Shown: positions 1-5,904 of the stretch, one piece after another
Layout of the letters: every line of letters starts with the position of its first letter
How positions within the stretch are numbered: the first letter of the stretch is position 1
Assembly (NCBI GenBank): GCA_023261405.1
Contig: JAHFOZ010000037.1
Coordinates: 1-18,812, forward strand
From: Planctomycetota bacterium
GTDB lineage: Bacteria > Planctomycetota > MHYJ01 > JACPRB01
Direction: 5' to 3'
DNA length: 18,812 bases
Position numbers and translations under genes: made by a program
Notes under the pieces: generated by a model
Seen by the model: the letters and a program-made list of their open reading frames with translations, nothing else
The model's database searches: none
Told to the model about the DNA's origin: nothing

Positions 1-1068
1 CGAGAGCCAGAGCGTCACGATGAACCCCGCGATGCCGTGGTTCGTGGCCAGCACTTTGTGGGGCAGGGCCTGGTGACATCCTACGATCTGGTTGGCCAGG
101 GTCTGCAGGCGTCCGTACGGGTGTGGCTGGCAGGCGAGGGAGACGGGGTCCCACGCGTACGAGGACATCTTCTGATGGTCGGGTTTGTCCGAGAGGATGA
201 GCGACCAGGAGGCGTTCGAGATATCCTTGAACTCGTCCTTGTGCATGACGCCGCAGAGCTCGAAGCCCGCCCCGCCCATCGCGATGCCCAGGTAGCACAT
301 GGTGATGGCGAAGAGGATCACGAAGAAGATGCAGACGTAGCCGTAGCCCCAGCTCACCAGCTGGTACCACGTGAAGTGCCAGGGCCGGGAGTAGACGTAG
401 CTGAAGCCGCGGCTGACTGCGTCGAAGCTGTCCGTCCCCTCGGCGGCCACGGCGGGCGCGAAGAGGGGGAACCCGGTCACCGTGCCCACGGCGATCAGGG
501 TCATGATGAACCCCGAGAGGAGCGCCAGCGGCAGGAGGATCGCGACGACCGGCGCGCCCACCCACGCGTAGTCCAGCACGCCGCCCACCGCGCCACCCAC
601 ATAGTTGCACATCGCGAAGAACAGGAACCCGATGGCGCAGATGAGGGGCGCCCAGAAGAACGACCAGAACTTCTTCCGCGCGAACTGGAGCGCCTTGCGC
701 GTCTCGATCCGCTCCCCCTCCTTGGCGATCTCGTAGGCCGCGATCCGCGCGATGGCCCCGCCGAAGTAGGACCAGATCCCGAGGAACAGGAGCACGAAGG
801 CGATCGTGTAGGGGACGTAGGTGGACCCCTTGGAGGCGTAGATGACGTGCCAGGCGTCGTACTGCGTGCCCAGCCACTTGTGGAGGACGAGGTCGTCGGG
901 CGGATTCACCGCCTTGTCGTTGATCCCGTTCCCGAGCACGATCGTGAGGCCGCCGCAGAGGACGATGGTGACGACGATGCCGCACAGGCCCAGGAAGCAC
1001 TTGCGCAGGTCGAGCGCCACCATGAACCCGTTGAAGAGGTCCCGCCAGTCCCCCTTGAGCTCTCTCAT
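1..1068 (-). CDS. Polytopic membrane protein, C-terminus beyond window edge
   Basis: The frame is open for 356 codons from ATG at 1068 to the window edge, so the C-terminus is missing. Hydrophobic segments are seen at about residues 24-46, 85-107, 134-158, 172-200 and 240-266, with another starting near 345. A charged amphipathic stretch (about 110-133) separates the second and third, and a segment rich in aromatics (SFDAVSRGFSYVYSRPWHF, about 214-232) precedes the fifth. I do not recognise a named domain. The build resembles uncharacterised integral membrane proteins of planctomycetes. The ATG overlaps the stop of the upstream FmdB-like gene in an ATGA arrangement, so translation is probably coupled and the two are likely cotranscribed from the promoter at 1408-1436. 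Function unknown. Confidence 0.8.
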   Translation of the reverse strand, partial: MRELKGDWRDLFNGFMVALDLRKCFLGLCGIVVTIVLCGGLTIVLGNGINDKAVNPPDDLVLHKWLGTQYDAWHVIYASKGSTYVPYTIAFVLLFLGIWSYFGGAIARIAAYEIAKEGERIETRKALQFARKKFWSFFWAPLICAIGFLFFAMCNYVGGAVGGVLDYAWVGAPVVAILLPLALLSGFIMTLIAVGTVTGFPLFAPAVAAEGTDSFDAVSRGFSYVYSRPWHFTWYQLVSWGYGYVCIFFVILFAITMCYLGIAMGGAGFELCGVMHKDEFKDISNASWSLILSDKPDHQKMSSYAWDPVSLACQPHPYGRLQTLANQIVGCHQALPHKVLATNHGIAGFIVTLWLS

Positions 1069-1385
1069 TTCTTCGGCTCCTTCTCCTCTTTTTTCTCTTT
1101 CTTCTCTTCCCTGGCGGCGGGCTTATTCTCCTCGGGACCCTTCTTCTCGGGCTTCTTCTCGGAATCCTTAGATCCCGCGTCCTCAGACCCGCCCTTGCCC
1201 TTGCGGGCGTAGTCCGTGGTGTAGAAGCCGCTCCCCTTGAAGATCAGCCCCGCGCCGACGCCCAGCATGCGACGGGCTTTTTTCTTCCCGCACTTGAGGC
1301 AGCTCTTGGACGCGTCGTCATGGATCGACTCGAACCGCTCGAACCGGTGCCCGCAAGCGCGGCAAGCGTAGTCATAGGTCGGCAT
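1065..1385 (-). CDS. FmdB-type zinc-ribbon protein
   Basis: 106 aa. It starts MPTYDYACRACGHRFE and carries a second pair SCLKCGK about 20 residues on, the two CxxC knuckles of the FmdB/CxxC_CxxC_SSSS family (first named from the putative formamidase regulator). The family motif region (ARRMLGVGAGLIFKGSGFYTTDY) follows, then a roughly 45-residue Lys/Glu-rich low-complexity tail. The start at 1385 is chosen because the family begins exactly at MPTYDY; an upstream in-frame start would add 18 non-conserved residues. A near-consensus promoter lies just upstream, giving a short leader of about 16 nt with no clear Shine-Dalgarno. The stop overlaps the next gene's ATG. Binding of zinc is expected; the biological role of the family is poorly defined. 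Confidence 0.9.
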   Translation of the reverse strand: MPTYDYACRACGHRFERFESIHDDASKSCLKCGKKKARRMLGVGAGLIFKGSGFYTTDYARKGKGGSEDAGSKDSEKKPEKKGPEENKPAAREEKKEKKEEKEPKK

Positions 1386-1407
1386 GGCTGAGCGGCTATC
1401 GCGCGCG

Positions 1408-1436
1408 ATTATAGGGGCCCCCGGCGGACGAGTCAA
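1408..1436 (-). promoter_or_regulatory. Near-consensus sigma-70 promoter for FmdB/membrane-protein operon
   Basis: On the minus strand a -35 TTGACT (1436-1431), a 17-nt spacer and a perfect -10 TATAAT (1413-1408). Predicted start near 1401, 16 nt before the FmdB ATG. It begins 20 nt beyond the stop of the preceding gene, which explains why the FmdB pair can be expressed separately from it. Confidence 0.75.
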
Positions 1437-1456
1437 CACATCCCTTTGGGGGCGCG

Positions 1457-2197
1457 CTACTTATCCACGTTCTCGAGAAAGCCCTTCGCCGCGGCGTGCC
1501 CCGGGTCGGCCGCCAGAACCTCCACGAGGAGGGCCTTCGCGTAGGCGGCGCCTTTCTCATGGTAGTGGAGGTAGGCCAGGAGCGTCTTGGACTCGCGGTC
1601 GAGCGGATCGGCCCGCACGCGCGCCTCGAGAGAGGCGAGCATCTTTTCGAACGCTTCGGCCGTGCCGAAGAGCGAGCGCGGGTTGAGCTTCTTGAACCAG
1701 AGCAGGTCGGCCCCGGCCGCCCGCGTGAGGAGCGAGAAGGCCTCGCGGACGTCGTCCTGGGCGAGGCGGGCCACGAGCAGGTGGACGTACGCGTCCGGCA
1801 CCGCGCGGAAGAACTGGAGCTCCGCCTGGTCGGTGCGGCCCGCCTTGAACTCCTGGATTCCCTGGGCGATCCGCTCCTGCGGGGATTCCCCTGTGGGGAG
1901 GACCCGGACCGTCACCCGCGGGGCGGGGACGACCTCGGGGACGATCAGCGGCGGGAGGGGCGGGGGATCGGGAGACGGAGCGGGTGGAGGCGGCGGGGTG
2001 ACGGGACGGGATTTCATCAGGGCGAGGAGCTCGTCCACCTGCCGCTGGGAGGCATCGCGTTCCTCCTTGAGTCGGGAAACCTGCCAGAGGGTGAGCCCCA
2101 GGAGGAGGAGGAACGCGAGAACGATGAGGCTCAGCGCCGCCGCGGGGCGGGAGGGCCCGCGGGCGGGCGTCTCAGGAAACAAGCCAGGCGTATCCAT
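1457..2197 (-). CDS. Single-pass membrane protein with coiled coil, Pro-rich linker and TPR-like C-terminus
   Basis: 246 aa. A cytoplasmic N-terminus of about 20 residues is followed by one strong TM helix (about 21-40), a short charged heptad-like stretch (42-62), a Pro-rich linker (about 65-93), and a helical C-terminal half with TPR-like character (ERIAQGIQEFKAGRTDQAE, then SKTLLAYLHYHEKGAAYAKALLVEVLAADPGHAAAKGFL). This suggests a periplasmic scaffold anchored in the inner membrane. The ATG at 2197 lies 26 nt inside the end of the upstream synthetase-like gene; AGGA stands 9 nt before it. The same promoter probably serves both. I do not recognise an orthologue with a known function. Confidence 0.8.
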   Translation of the reverse strand: MDTPGLFPETPARGPSRPAAALSLIVLAFLLLLGLTLWQVSRLKEERDASQRQVDELLALMKSRPVTPPPPPAPSPDPPPLPPLIVPEVVPAPRVTVRVLPTGESPQERIAQGIQEFKAGRTDQAELQFFRAVPDAYVHLLVARLAQDDVREAFSLLTRAAGADLLWFKKLNPRSLFGTAEAFEKMLASLEARVRADPLDRESKTLLAYLHYHEKGAAYAKALLVEVLAADPGHAAAKGFLENVDK

Positions 2198-3470
2198 CGC
2201 GTTCTATCCTGCCGCGCTGGTCGCTCACGAACCAGCCGTCGCGGATCCGGCGTCCGGTGAGCTCGGTGTCCCCCCAGTAACCGGTGAAGGGGGAGGAAGG
2301 GCCCTGGCGGAGCATGAGGAGGTCGGTGCCCGGCTCCAGGGCGAGTTCCACGCCCGGCAGCGGGCGGCCCACGGAGTCCAGCTGGAGGTCCGAGGATCTG
2401 AACTCGGCGCACTGGATGGCGCCCATCTCGCGCGGGAACCAGGTGGGGTGGAGCGGCGAGCCCCAGGAGAGCTGGGTCATGGCCACGAACGGGGCGTCGT
2501 AGGGGTGGCTCACCGCGATGTGGCGGCAGGAGGAGAGGAGCGCGGCGAGGCCGGGGTCGTTGCGGATGACGACGTCGATCGCCCGGACGGGGGAGTACCA
2601 CACGTGGACGGGGTCCTTGAACTTCCCGAAGAAAGGGAAGCGGGCGGGGTCCTCGAAGAGGAAGGTCGTGGCACCGAGGAGGAGGGGGGCGAGCAGGAGG
2701 TAGGGGACGAAAAGGGTATCGCCGGGGACGGAGAGGGTGACGAGCCCCTCGCCGGGGCGGAGGTCGAGCGCGAGGGAGGCGGAGCTGGCCAGGGCGAAGG
2801 CGGCACGGTGGCCGGCGACGGCGCCATTGAGCCCGAGGTCCGAATACTGGAGGTAGGCGGGGGCATCGGGGGCGAGGGGGACGCCGGCGAACGAGAGCTC
2901 GGCTTTGTCCACGACATCCTCCCAGCGGAGCTCGTCCGGGCCGGCTTCCGGGCTCTGCAGGAGGATCAGGTGCTTGAGCTCCGGCAGGGAGCCGCGAAGC
3001 GGGCCGACGAAGGGTCGGGCGTCGGCCTCGATGACGGCGACGCGGGCGCCCGTGCGCTCGAGGAGGCTCTTGATGGCGGTGGCGTTCCGGACGCGGCCCA
3101 TGATGCAGGGCACGGCGCCGGCGCGGAGGGCGCCCAGGAAGGCGAAGGCGAGCTGGGGGATGGCGCGGAAGAGGAGGGCCACGCGGTCGCCGGGGGCGAT
3201 GCCGAGGGACTTGAGGGCGTTGGCGAAGCGGCCCGAGCGGGCGGCGAGCTCGGCGGCGGGGTAGCGTTCCTCCTCGCCGTGGGCTCCATGCCAGACGAGG
3301 GTGCCGCCGCGCGTGCACGCGAGCTCGCCCAGGTTGAGCGGGCCCGCCAGGGGAACGCCGAGCCCCTGCGCCACGGCCTCCCAGGAGAAGGAGGCGCGCT
3401 GCGCCGCGTAGTCCGCCAGGAGGGGCGGCGGGTCCCGCGGGGGCCCGCCCTTGCGGATGATGGTGTTCAA
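2172..3470 (-). CDS. Acetyl/acyl-CoA synthetase-like protein lacking the C-terminal domain (probable pseudoenzyme)
   Basis: 432 aa from TTG at 3470 (GAGGA 3 nt upstream, promoter 20 nt away). The N-terminal ANL (AMP-binding) domain is clear and AcsA-like: GDRVALLFRAIPQLAFAFLG (about 94-113), VWYSPVRAIDVV matching WYTAPTAIR (about 290-301), PLHPTWFPREMG matching the TWWQTETG motif (about 339-350), SVGRPLPGVE (367-375) and GYWGDTE/DGWFVSDQRGR (397-421). The nucleotide P-loop, normally SGTTGxPKG, is replaced by YSDLGLNGAVAG (209-220), with no Lys and no Ser/Thr run. The protein stops at DGYAWLVS, exactly where the hinge and the roughly 110-residue C-terminal domain with the catalytic Lys should begin. 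No remnant of that domain is seen downstream. Inferred to be a non-adenylating homologue. Confidence 0.8.
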   Translation of the reverse strand: MNTIIRKGGPPRDPPPLLADYAAQRASFSWEAVAQGLGVPLAGPLNLGELACTRGGTLVWHGAHGEEERYPAAELAARSGRFANALKSLGIAPGDRVALLFRAIPQLAFAFLGALRAGAVPCIMGRVRNATAIKSLLERTGARVAVIEADARPFVGPLRGSLPELKHLILLQSPEAGPDELRWEDVVDKAELSFAGVPLAPDAPAYLQYSDLGLNGAVAGHRAAFALASSASLALDLRPGEGLVTLSVPGDTLFVPYLLLAPLLLGATTFLFEDPARFPFFGKFKDPVHVWYSPVRAIDVVIRNDPGLAALLSSCRHIAVSHPYDAPFVAMTQLSWGSPLHPTWFPREMGAIQCAEFRSSDLQLDSVGRPLPGVELALEPGTDLLMLRQGPSSPFTGYWGDTELTGRRIRDGWFVSDQRGRIERDGYAWLVS

Positions 3471-3489
3471 GGTTCCTCGAATCGGCGAG

Positions 3490-3519
3490 ATTCTAGCATC
3501 CCGCGGCGGGAACAGGCAA
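3490..3519 (-). promoter_or_regulatory. Promoter of the synthetase-like gene
   Basis: On the minus strand TTGCCT (3519-3514), an 18-nt spacer and TAGAAT (3495-3490). Predicted start near 3483, leaving a 13-nt leader that holds the GAGGA ribosome site of the TTG at 3470. Confidence 0.5.
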
Positions 3520-3617
3520 CGCTGCGGCATTTCCGATTCCACCCCCGGCGGGAGGCGCCGTGAGTTAAAATGTGAATCGACAGCCGGGATCGAGACCCCT
3601 TGACGACGGGAGCGCCC

Positions 3618-3740
3618 ATGACCCCCACGGAACCCCCCGCGACCCGTCCTCCCGTGCGCACGGAGGCCATCACGATCGTGGCCATGGCGGTGACGGCGGC
3701 GGCGCTTCTCCTCCTGGCGCATCTCGTCCTCGGACTCTGA
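3618..3740 (+). CDS. Very small single-pass membrane protein
   Basis: 40 aa: a Pro/Thr-rich N-terminus of about 15 residues (MTPTEPPATRPPVRTE) followed by one hydrophobic helix running to the C-terminus (AITIVAMAVTAAALLLL...HLVLGL). GGGAG stands 5 nt before the ATG, and a TAAAAT -10-like box lies at 3566-3571. It precedes the lipoprotein pair with the same orientation. Support is the good ribosome site and the clean TM profile; there is no recognisable family. It could be spurious. Confidence 0.45.
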   Translation: MTPTEPPATRPPVRTEAITIVAMAVTAAALLLLAHLVLGL

Positions 3741-3758
3741 GTGAGGGTCCGCTTTCGT

Positions 3759-3788
3759 TTGCCCGCGCGAGGCCCCCGGCCGTAGAAT
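3759..3788 (+). promoter_or_regulatory. Promoter of lipoprotein pair, apparently leaderless
   Basis: TTGCCC (3759-3764), 18-nt spacer, TAGAAT (3783-3788). The predicted start (about 3795) falls on or one base before the ATG at 3796, and no Shine-Dalgarno is present, so a leaderless mRNA is likely. Confidence 0.5.
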
Positions 3789-3795
3789 CGGGTCC

Positions 3796-4170
3796 ATGAT
3801 ACGACGCCTCGCAGGGATCGCGCCCCTCCTCCTCCTCTCGGGTTGCTACTTCGGCAAGTCGAAGGATGACCGCCCCTGGAACGCGGAGGCGGTCGCGAAG
3901 ATCGAGCCCGGCAAGACGACCAAGGCGCAGGTCCTCCAGCTCCTGGGTCCGCCGAAGCAGGTGGTGCGGCTCCTGGAGTCGGAGGCGTACATGTACACCC
4001 ACTCGGTGAAGAAGGAGACGGGGACCTTCCTGCTCCTGGTCAACCTGAGCCGGACCGACCAGCAGTACGACACGGTGACGGTGATCATCAACCGGCAGGA
4101 CCTGGTCACGGCGGTGGGCTCCCGCTCCGCCGCCGGGCAGGCGGAGTACGGATTCCCGTGGGAAGACTGA
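3796..4170 (+). CDS. BamE/SmpA-like lipoprotein
   Basis: 124 aa. The lipoprotein signal MIRRLAGIAPLLLLSGC gives a lipid-modified Cys at 17. After it comes the BamE/SmpA/OmlA hallmark: IEPGKTTKAQVLQLLGPPKQVV (about 36-57), then short beta strands (EAYMYTHSVKK, TFLLLVNLS, QYDTVTVIIN) ending in GFPWED. Family members are small outer-membrane lipoproteins with a two-helix plus beta-sheet fold, and BamE is a subunit of the outer-membrane protein assembly complex. Whether this one serves Bam is not shown. It overlaps the next lipoprotein gene by 13 nt. Confidence 0.85.
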   Translation: MIRRLAGIAPLLLLSGCYFGKSKDDRPWNAEAVAKIEPGKTTKAQVLQLLGPPKQVVRLLESEAYMYTHSVKKETGTFLLLVNLSRTDQQYDTVTVIINRQDLVTAVGSRSAAGQAEYGFPWED

Positions 4171-4679
4171 TCCCGGCGTCCTTCCTGCTCCTGGGGGGCT
4201 GCGTCGGATTCGCGTACGAGAGCTCGAGGGTGGGCACGCCGGCGCCGGTCCTGGAGGCGAGGCTCCTCGAGCCCGGGCGGACGACGCTGAAGGAGGCCCT
4301 CGAGCGCCTCGGGCCGCCCGACCTGATCCTGCGCGCCGGGATGGTGGACCGCGCCTACTGGACCTCCTGGAGCAGTTCCTATTTCAAGTTCGTCCTGAGC
4401 GGCGAGGTCCCGCTGACCCGCGGGGGCCTCTCCTGGGACGGCCTCATCCTGTCGCTGGGCTCGGAGGACCTCAGGATGGCGCGCCTCGAGTTCGGGAAGG
4501 GCGGCGTGCTGCGGGATGTCCAGCTGCTGGACCTCCAGACGTCGAGGGACGGGGAATCCGTCGCGCTGGACAACCGGATCGTGGAGAACTTCCTGGAGGA
4601 CCGCGGCCGCGCGCTCCACGCGCTCGAGACCGACGACGACGACGAGGACGTGGAGCTCGACGCCCCGCGGAAGCCGTAG
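4158..4679 (+). CDS. Lipoprotein, diverged paralogue of the preceding BamE-like protein
   Basis: 173 aa from GTG at 4158. The signal MGRLIPASFLLLGGC puts the lipidated Cys at 15. The motif LLEPGRTTLKEALERLGPPDLIL mirrors the EPGKTT...LLGPP motif of the upstream gene, so the two look like a tandem duplication. The remainder is beta-rich and ends in an acidic tail (TDDDDEDVELD). The GTG is chosen because it is the only usual start that leaves a complete lipoprotein signal; it lies inside the upstream gene, implying coupling. No BamE-complex role is demonstrated. The gene ends 25 nt before the first tRNA-Leu fragment. Confidence 0.75.
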   Translation: MGRLIPASFLLLGGCVGFAYESSRVGTPAPVLEARLLEPGRTTLKEALERLGPPDLILRAGMVDRAYWTSWSSSYFKFVLSGEVPLTRGGLSWDGLILSLGSEDLRMARLEFGKGGVLRDVQLLDLQTSRDGESVALDNRIVENFLEDRGRALHALETDDDDEDVELDAPRKP

Positions 4680-4703
4680 CCCAGGCGTGCGCACAGGACT
4701 CGG

Positions 4704-4760
4704 GGTGCCTGGGGCGGGAGTCGAACCCCCACGGCCTTGCGGCCACCGGTTTTTGAAACC
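4704..4760 (-). repeat. tRNA-Leu 3'-half fragment C (distal boundary of array)
   Basis: 57 nt nearly identical (2 mismatches) to the 3' part of the intact tRNA-Leu at 6373-6459, from the anticodon stem-loop (GGTTTCAAAAACC on the minus strand) through variable arm, T arm and acceptor strand. It lacks the 5' half and the encoded CCA. One T-stem pair is broken (GGGGG against CCCGC), as expected for a copy no longer under tRNA selection. Homology stops exactly at the anticodon stem. An acceptor complement CCCAGGC lies at 4680-4686 and could pair with GCCTGGG at 4707-4713. It begins 5 nt after the stop of the nucleotidyltransferase gene. Confidence 0.9.
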
Positions 4761-4765
4761 GCCGA

Positions 4766-5299
4766 TTACTCCTGCACCATCCGCCGCAGGAACTCCAGGT
4801 CCTGGGCGTCCGAAGCCGATCGGCGATCAGCGTAGGAGATTTCCTTGAGCTGCATCAGATCTTGCGGGGAGGCGACTCGGAGGGCGCCCGATCCCACCTT
4901 GACCTTCTCGGCTCGCTGCGCAACCCCGTGAGCGGGGAGGGGGAAGTCGAGGAGTATATCCACCCGGAGTCCTGTTTTCGGATTGCAGAAGAAGAGGCTC
5001 TGGGGCTTCGCCGTCTTCAGCTTGGACACGGCGATTCGGACATTATCGACGGTTCGCTTGACCTCGCCTGCCGGGGTGAACTTCGTCACCAGCTCGAGGC
5101 GGTGCTGGTACATCAGCCTCACCAGCTCTTCCGTCGAACGCCCAAGCGTGGAAACCAGGAGATCGAAATCCCGGGTGACCCGTTGGGAACCCCTGAGGAC
5201 CAGCGCCATCCCGCCGACCAGCACGGGTTCGAAGCCCTGCGCGTCGAGGGCTCCTGCCAGCCCTCCGACGGTCCGAAGATAATCGTCGCTAGCGGCCAT
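4766..5299 (-). CDS. MNT/AbiEii-like nucleotidyltransferase (toxin-like)
   Basis: 177 aa from ATG at 5299 (GGGA just upstream). The nucleotidyltransferase signature is complete: LVGGMALVLRG with GG at 29-30, VTRDFDLLV with Asp 44 and Asp 46, and a third acidic residue in LRVDILLDF (Asp 114). The C-terminal ASPQDLMQLKEISYADRRSASDAQDLEFL resembles the end of DUF6036/AbiEii-type proteins. Such enzymes often act as toxins in toxin-antitoxin or abortive infection pairs, or are orphan NTases. The start overlaps the stop of the small upstream gene by 11 nt, so they are coupled. The gene ends 5 nt before the tRNA-Leu fragment. Toxin activity is inferred only from family and layout. Confidence 0.75.
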   Translation of the reverse strand: MAASDDYLRTVGGLAGALDAQGFEPVLVGGMALVLRGSQRVTRDFDLLVSTLGRSTEELVRLMYQHRLELVTKFTPAGEVKRTVDNVRIAVSKLKTAKPQSLFFCNPKTGLRVDILLDFPLPAHGVAQRAEKVKVGSGALRVASPQDLMQLKEISYADRRSASDAQDLEFLRRMVQE

Positions 5300-5501
5300 G
5301 TATCCCGGCGGAATTCCGGAGGACCTCGATGGCTCCCAGCGCCCTGAAATTCTCTTGGACCCGCCGCTCCGCATGATGGGAAAGCGCCCGGGCCCGTCCG
5401 CCCTTCGCGGCGATCTCCCGCCGCCGTTCCCGGGAAAGCGCGCGCCCCCGGGCCAACCCCCCGCGGCGCCCCAGCACCCGCGCGATTTCAGTAGCGTCCA
5501 T
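5289..5501 (-). CDS. Small basic GGxAR-repeat protein, probable antitoxin/partner of the nucleotidyltransferase
   Basis: 70 aa from ATG at 5501. It holds two similar Arg-rich units, RRGGLARGRALSRERRREI and AKGGRARALS, a pattern common in small bacterial proteins (GG-K/R-AR...LSxERRREIAxK) often encoded beside nucleotidyltransferases. The very basic, helical make-up suggests nucleic-acid binding. The ATG is preferred over TTG at 5531 because the promoter's -10 box ends just before it; the predicted first transcribed base is the A of this ATG, so the mRNA looks leaderless. It is followed by the NTase with an 11-nt overlap. An antitoxin role is an inference. Confidence 0.65.
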   Translation of the reverse strand: MDATEIARVLGRRGGLARGRALSRERRREIAAKGGRARALSHHAERRVQENFRALGAIEVLRNSAGIHGR

Positions 5502-5507
5502 AGGCCT

Positions 5508-5536
5508 ATTATTGCTTACCGCTAAGTACAATTCAA
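5508..5536 (-). promoter_or_regulatory. Promoter of the cassette-1 gene pair, leaderless
   Basis: On the minus strand TTGAAT (5536-5531), exactly 17 nt, then AATAAT (5513-5508). The usual start, 7 nt past the -10 box, is 5501, which is the A of the ATG. No Shine-Dalgarno is present. Confidence 0.6.
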
Positions 5537-5601
5537 GCCCTCAAGTCCTGAAGTCGTCTCTAGAATCGGATCGATGTGGATTCAGGTGAACCGAGTCTTG
5601 T

Positions 5602-5624
5602 TGGTGGGGTTGCGGCGATTCGAA
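5602..5624 (-). repeat. Possible 3'-end remnant of a second tRNA (T-loop to CCA)
   Basis: On the minus strand, 9 nt beyond the CCA of fragment B, TTCGAAT is followed by 5 nt, 7 nt, one base and CCA, which is exactly the T-loop/T-stem/acceptor/discriminator/CCA spacing of a tRNA 3' end. The 5' T-stem side pairs at only 3 of 5 positions and no other tRNA part is present, so chance remains possible. Confidence 0.3.
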
Positions 5625-5632
5625 CGATGAAG

Positions 5633-5691
5633 TGGTGCCTGGGGGGGGGGATCGAACCCCCATGACCTTGCGGCCACCGGTTTTTGAAACC
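5633..5691 (-). repeat. tRNA-Leu 3'-half fragment B (internal boundary of array)
   Basis: 59 nt covering anticodon stem-loop to encoded CCA of tRNA-Leu(CAA), same orientation as the intact gene. Relative to the intact copy it has an altered T arm in which both strands changed (GGGGG with CCCCC instead of GCGGG with CCCGC), so pairing is kept. It also has one extra C in the acceptor homopolymer (poly-G at 5641-5650 on the plus strand). No 5' half follows; sequence beyond 5691 is unrelated. Confidence 0.85.
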
Positions 5692-5780
5692 ATCATTCAT
5701 AGGGATGCACTCTTCACGCAAAGATACGGAAAGTGAAGGAGGCATCTCCAACAGGCAAGGTTCCGCCAGGTTCACGAATA

Positions 5781-5817
5781 CCGGTTCTGAACCCTCCCTT
5801 TGGGTTCCTCGAACCGG
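5781..5817. repeat. Nested inverted repeat in cassette 2
   Basis: CCGGTTC (5781-5787) pairs with GAACCGG (5811-5817), and inside it GAACCC (5789-5794) pairs with GGGTTC (5802-5807) around a 7-nt loop (TCCCTTT). The arms are separated by an asymmetric bulge (1 nt against 3 nt). It stands about 90 nt upstream of the orphan gene and is not followed by a T-run on either strand. It might be a folded recombination site, an operator or an RNA hairpin. Confidence 0.6.
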
Positions 5818-5904
5818 AGTCCGCGATCATAGGGAAGAGCTACCGGTTGATAGATCGCACTGGAAAAGATGGGAACTGATGCTACCGTTGATGACGAGGC
5901 GCCA

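Noticed and set aside
37..1212. Plus-strand open frame opposite the membrane protein and FmdB gene
   Set aside because: His/Asp/Glu/Arg-rich shadow; the minus strand encodes clear TM segments and the FmdB motif.
4680..4713. CCCAGGC/GCCTGGG pair at the edge of fragment C as a permuted tRNA-Leu
   Set aside because: No D-arm follows the putative 5' acceptor strand; only a 7-bp inverted repeat is supported.
5641..5650. Ten-G run as a meaningful element
   Set aside because: It is the T-stem/acceptor part of fragment B with one extra base; a homopolymer length error is possible.
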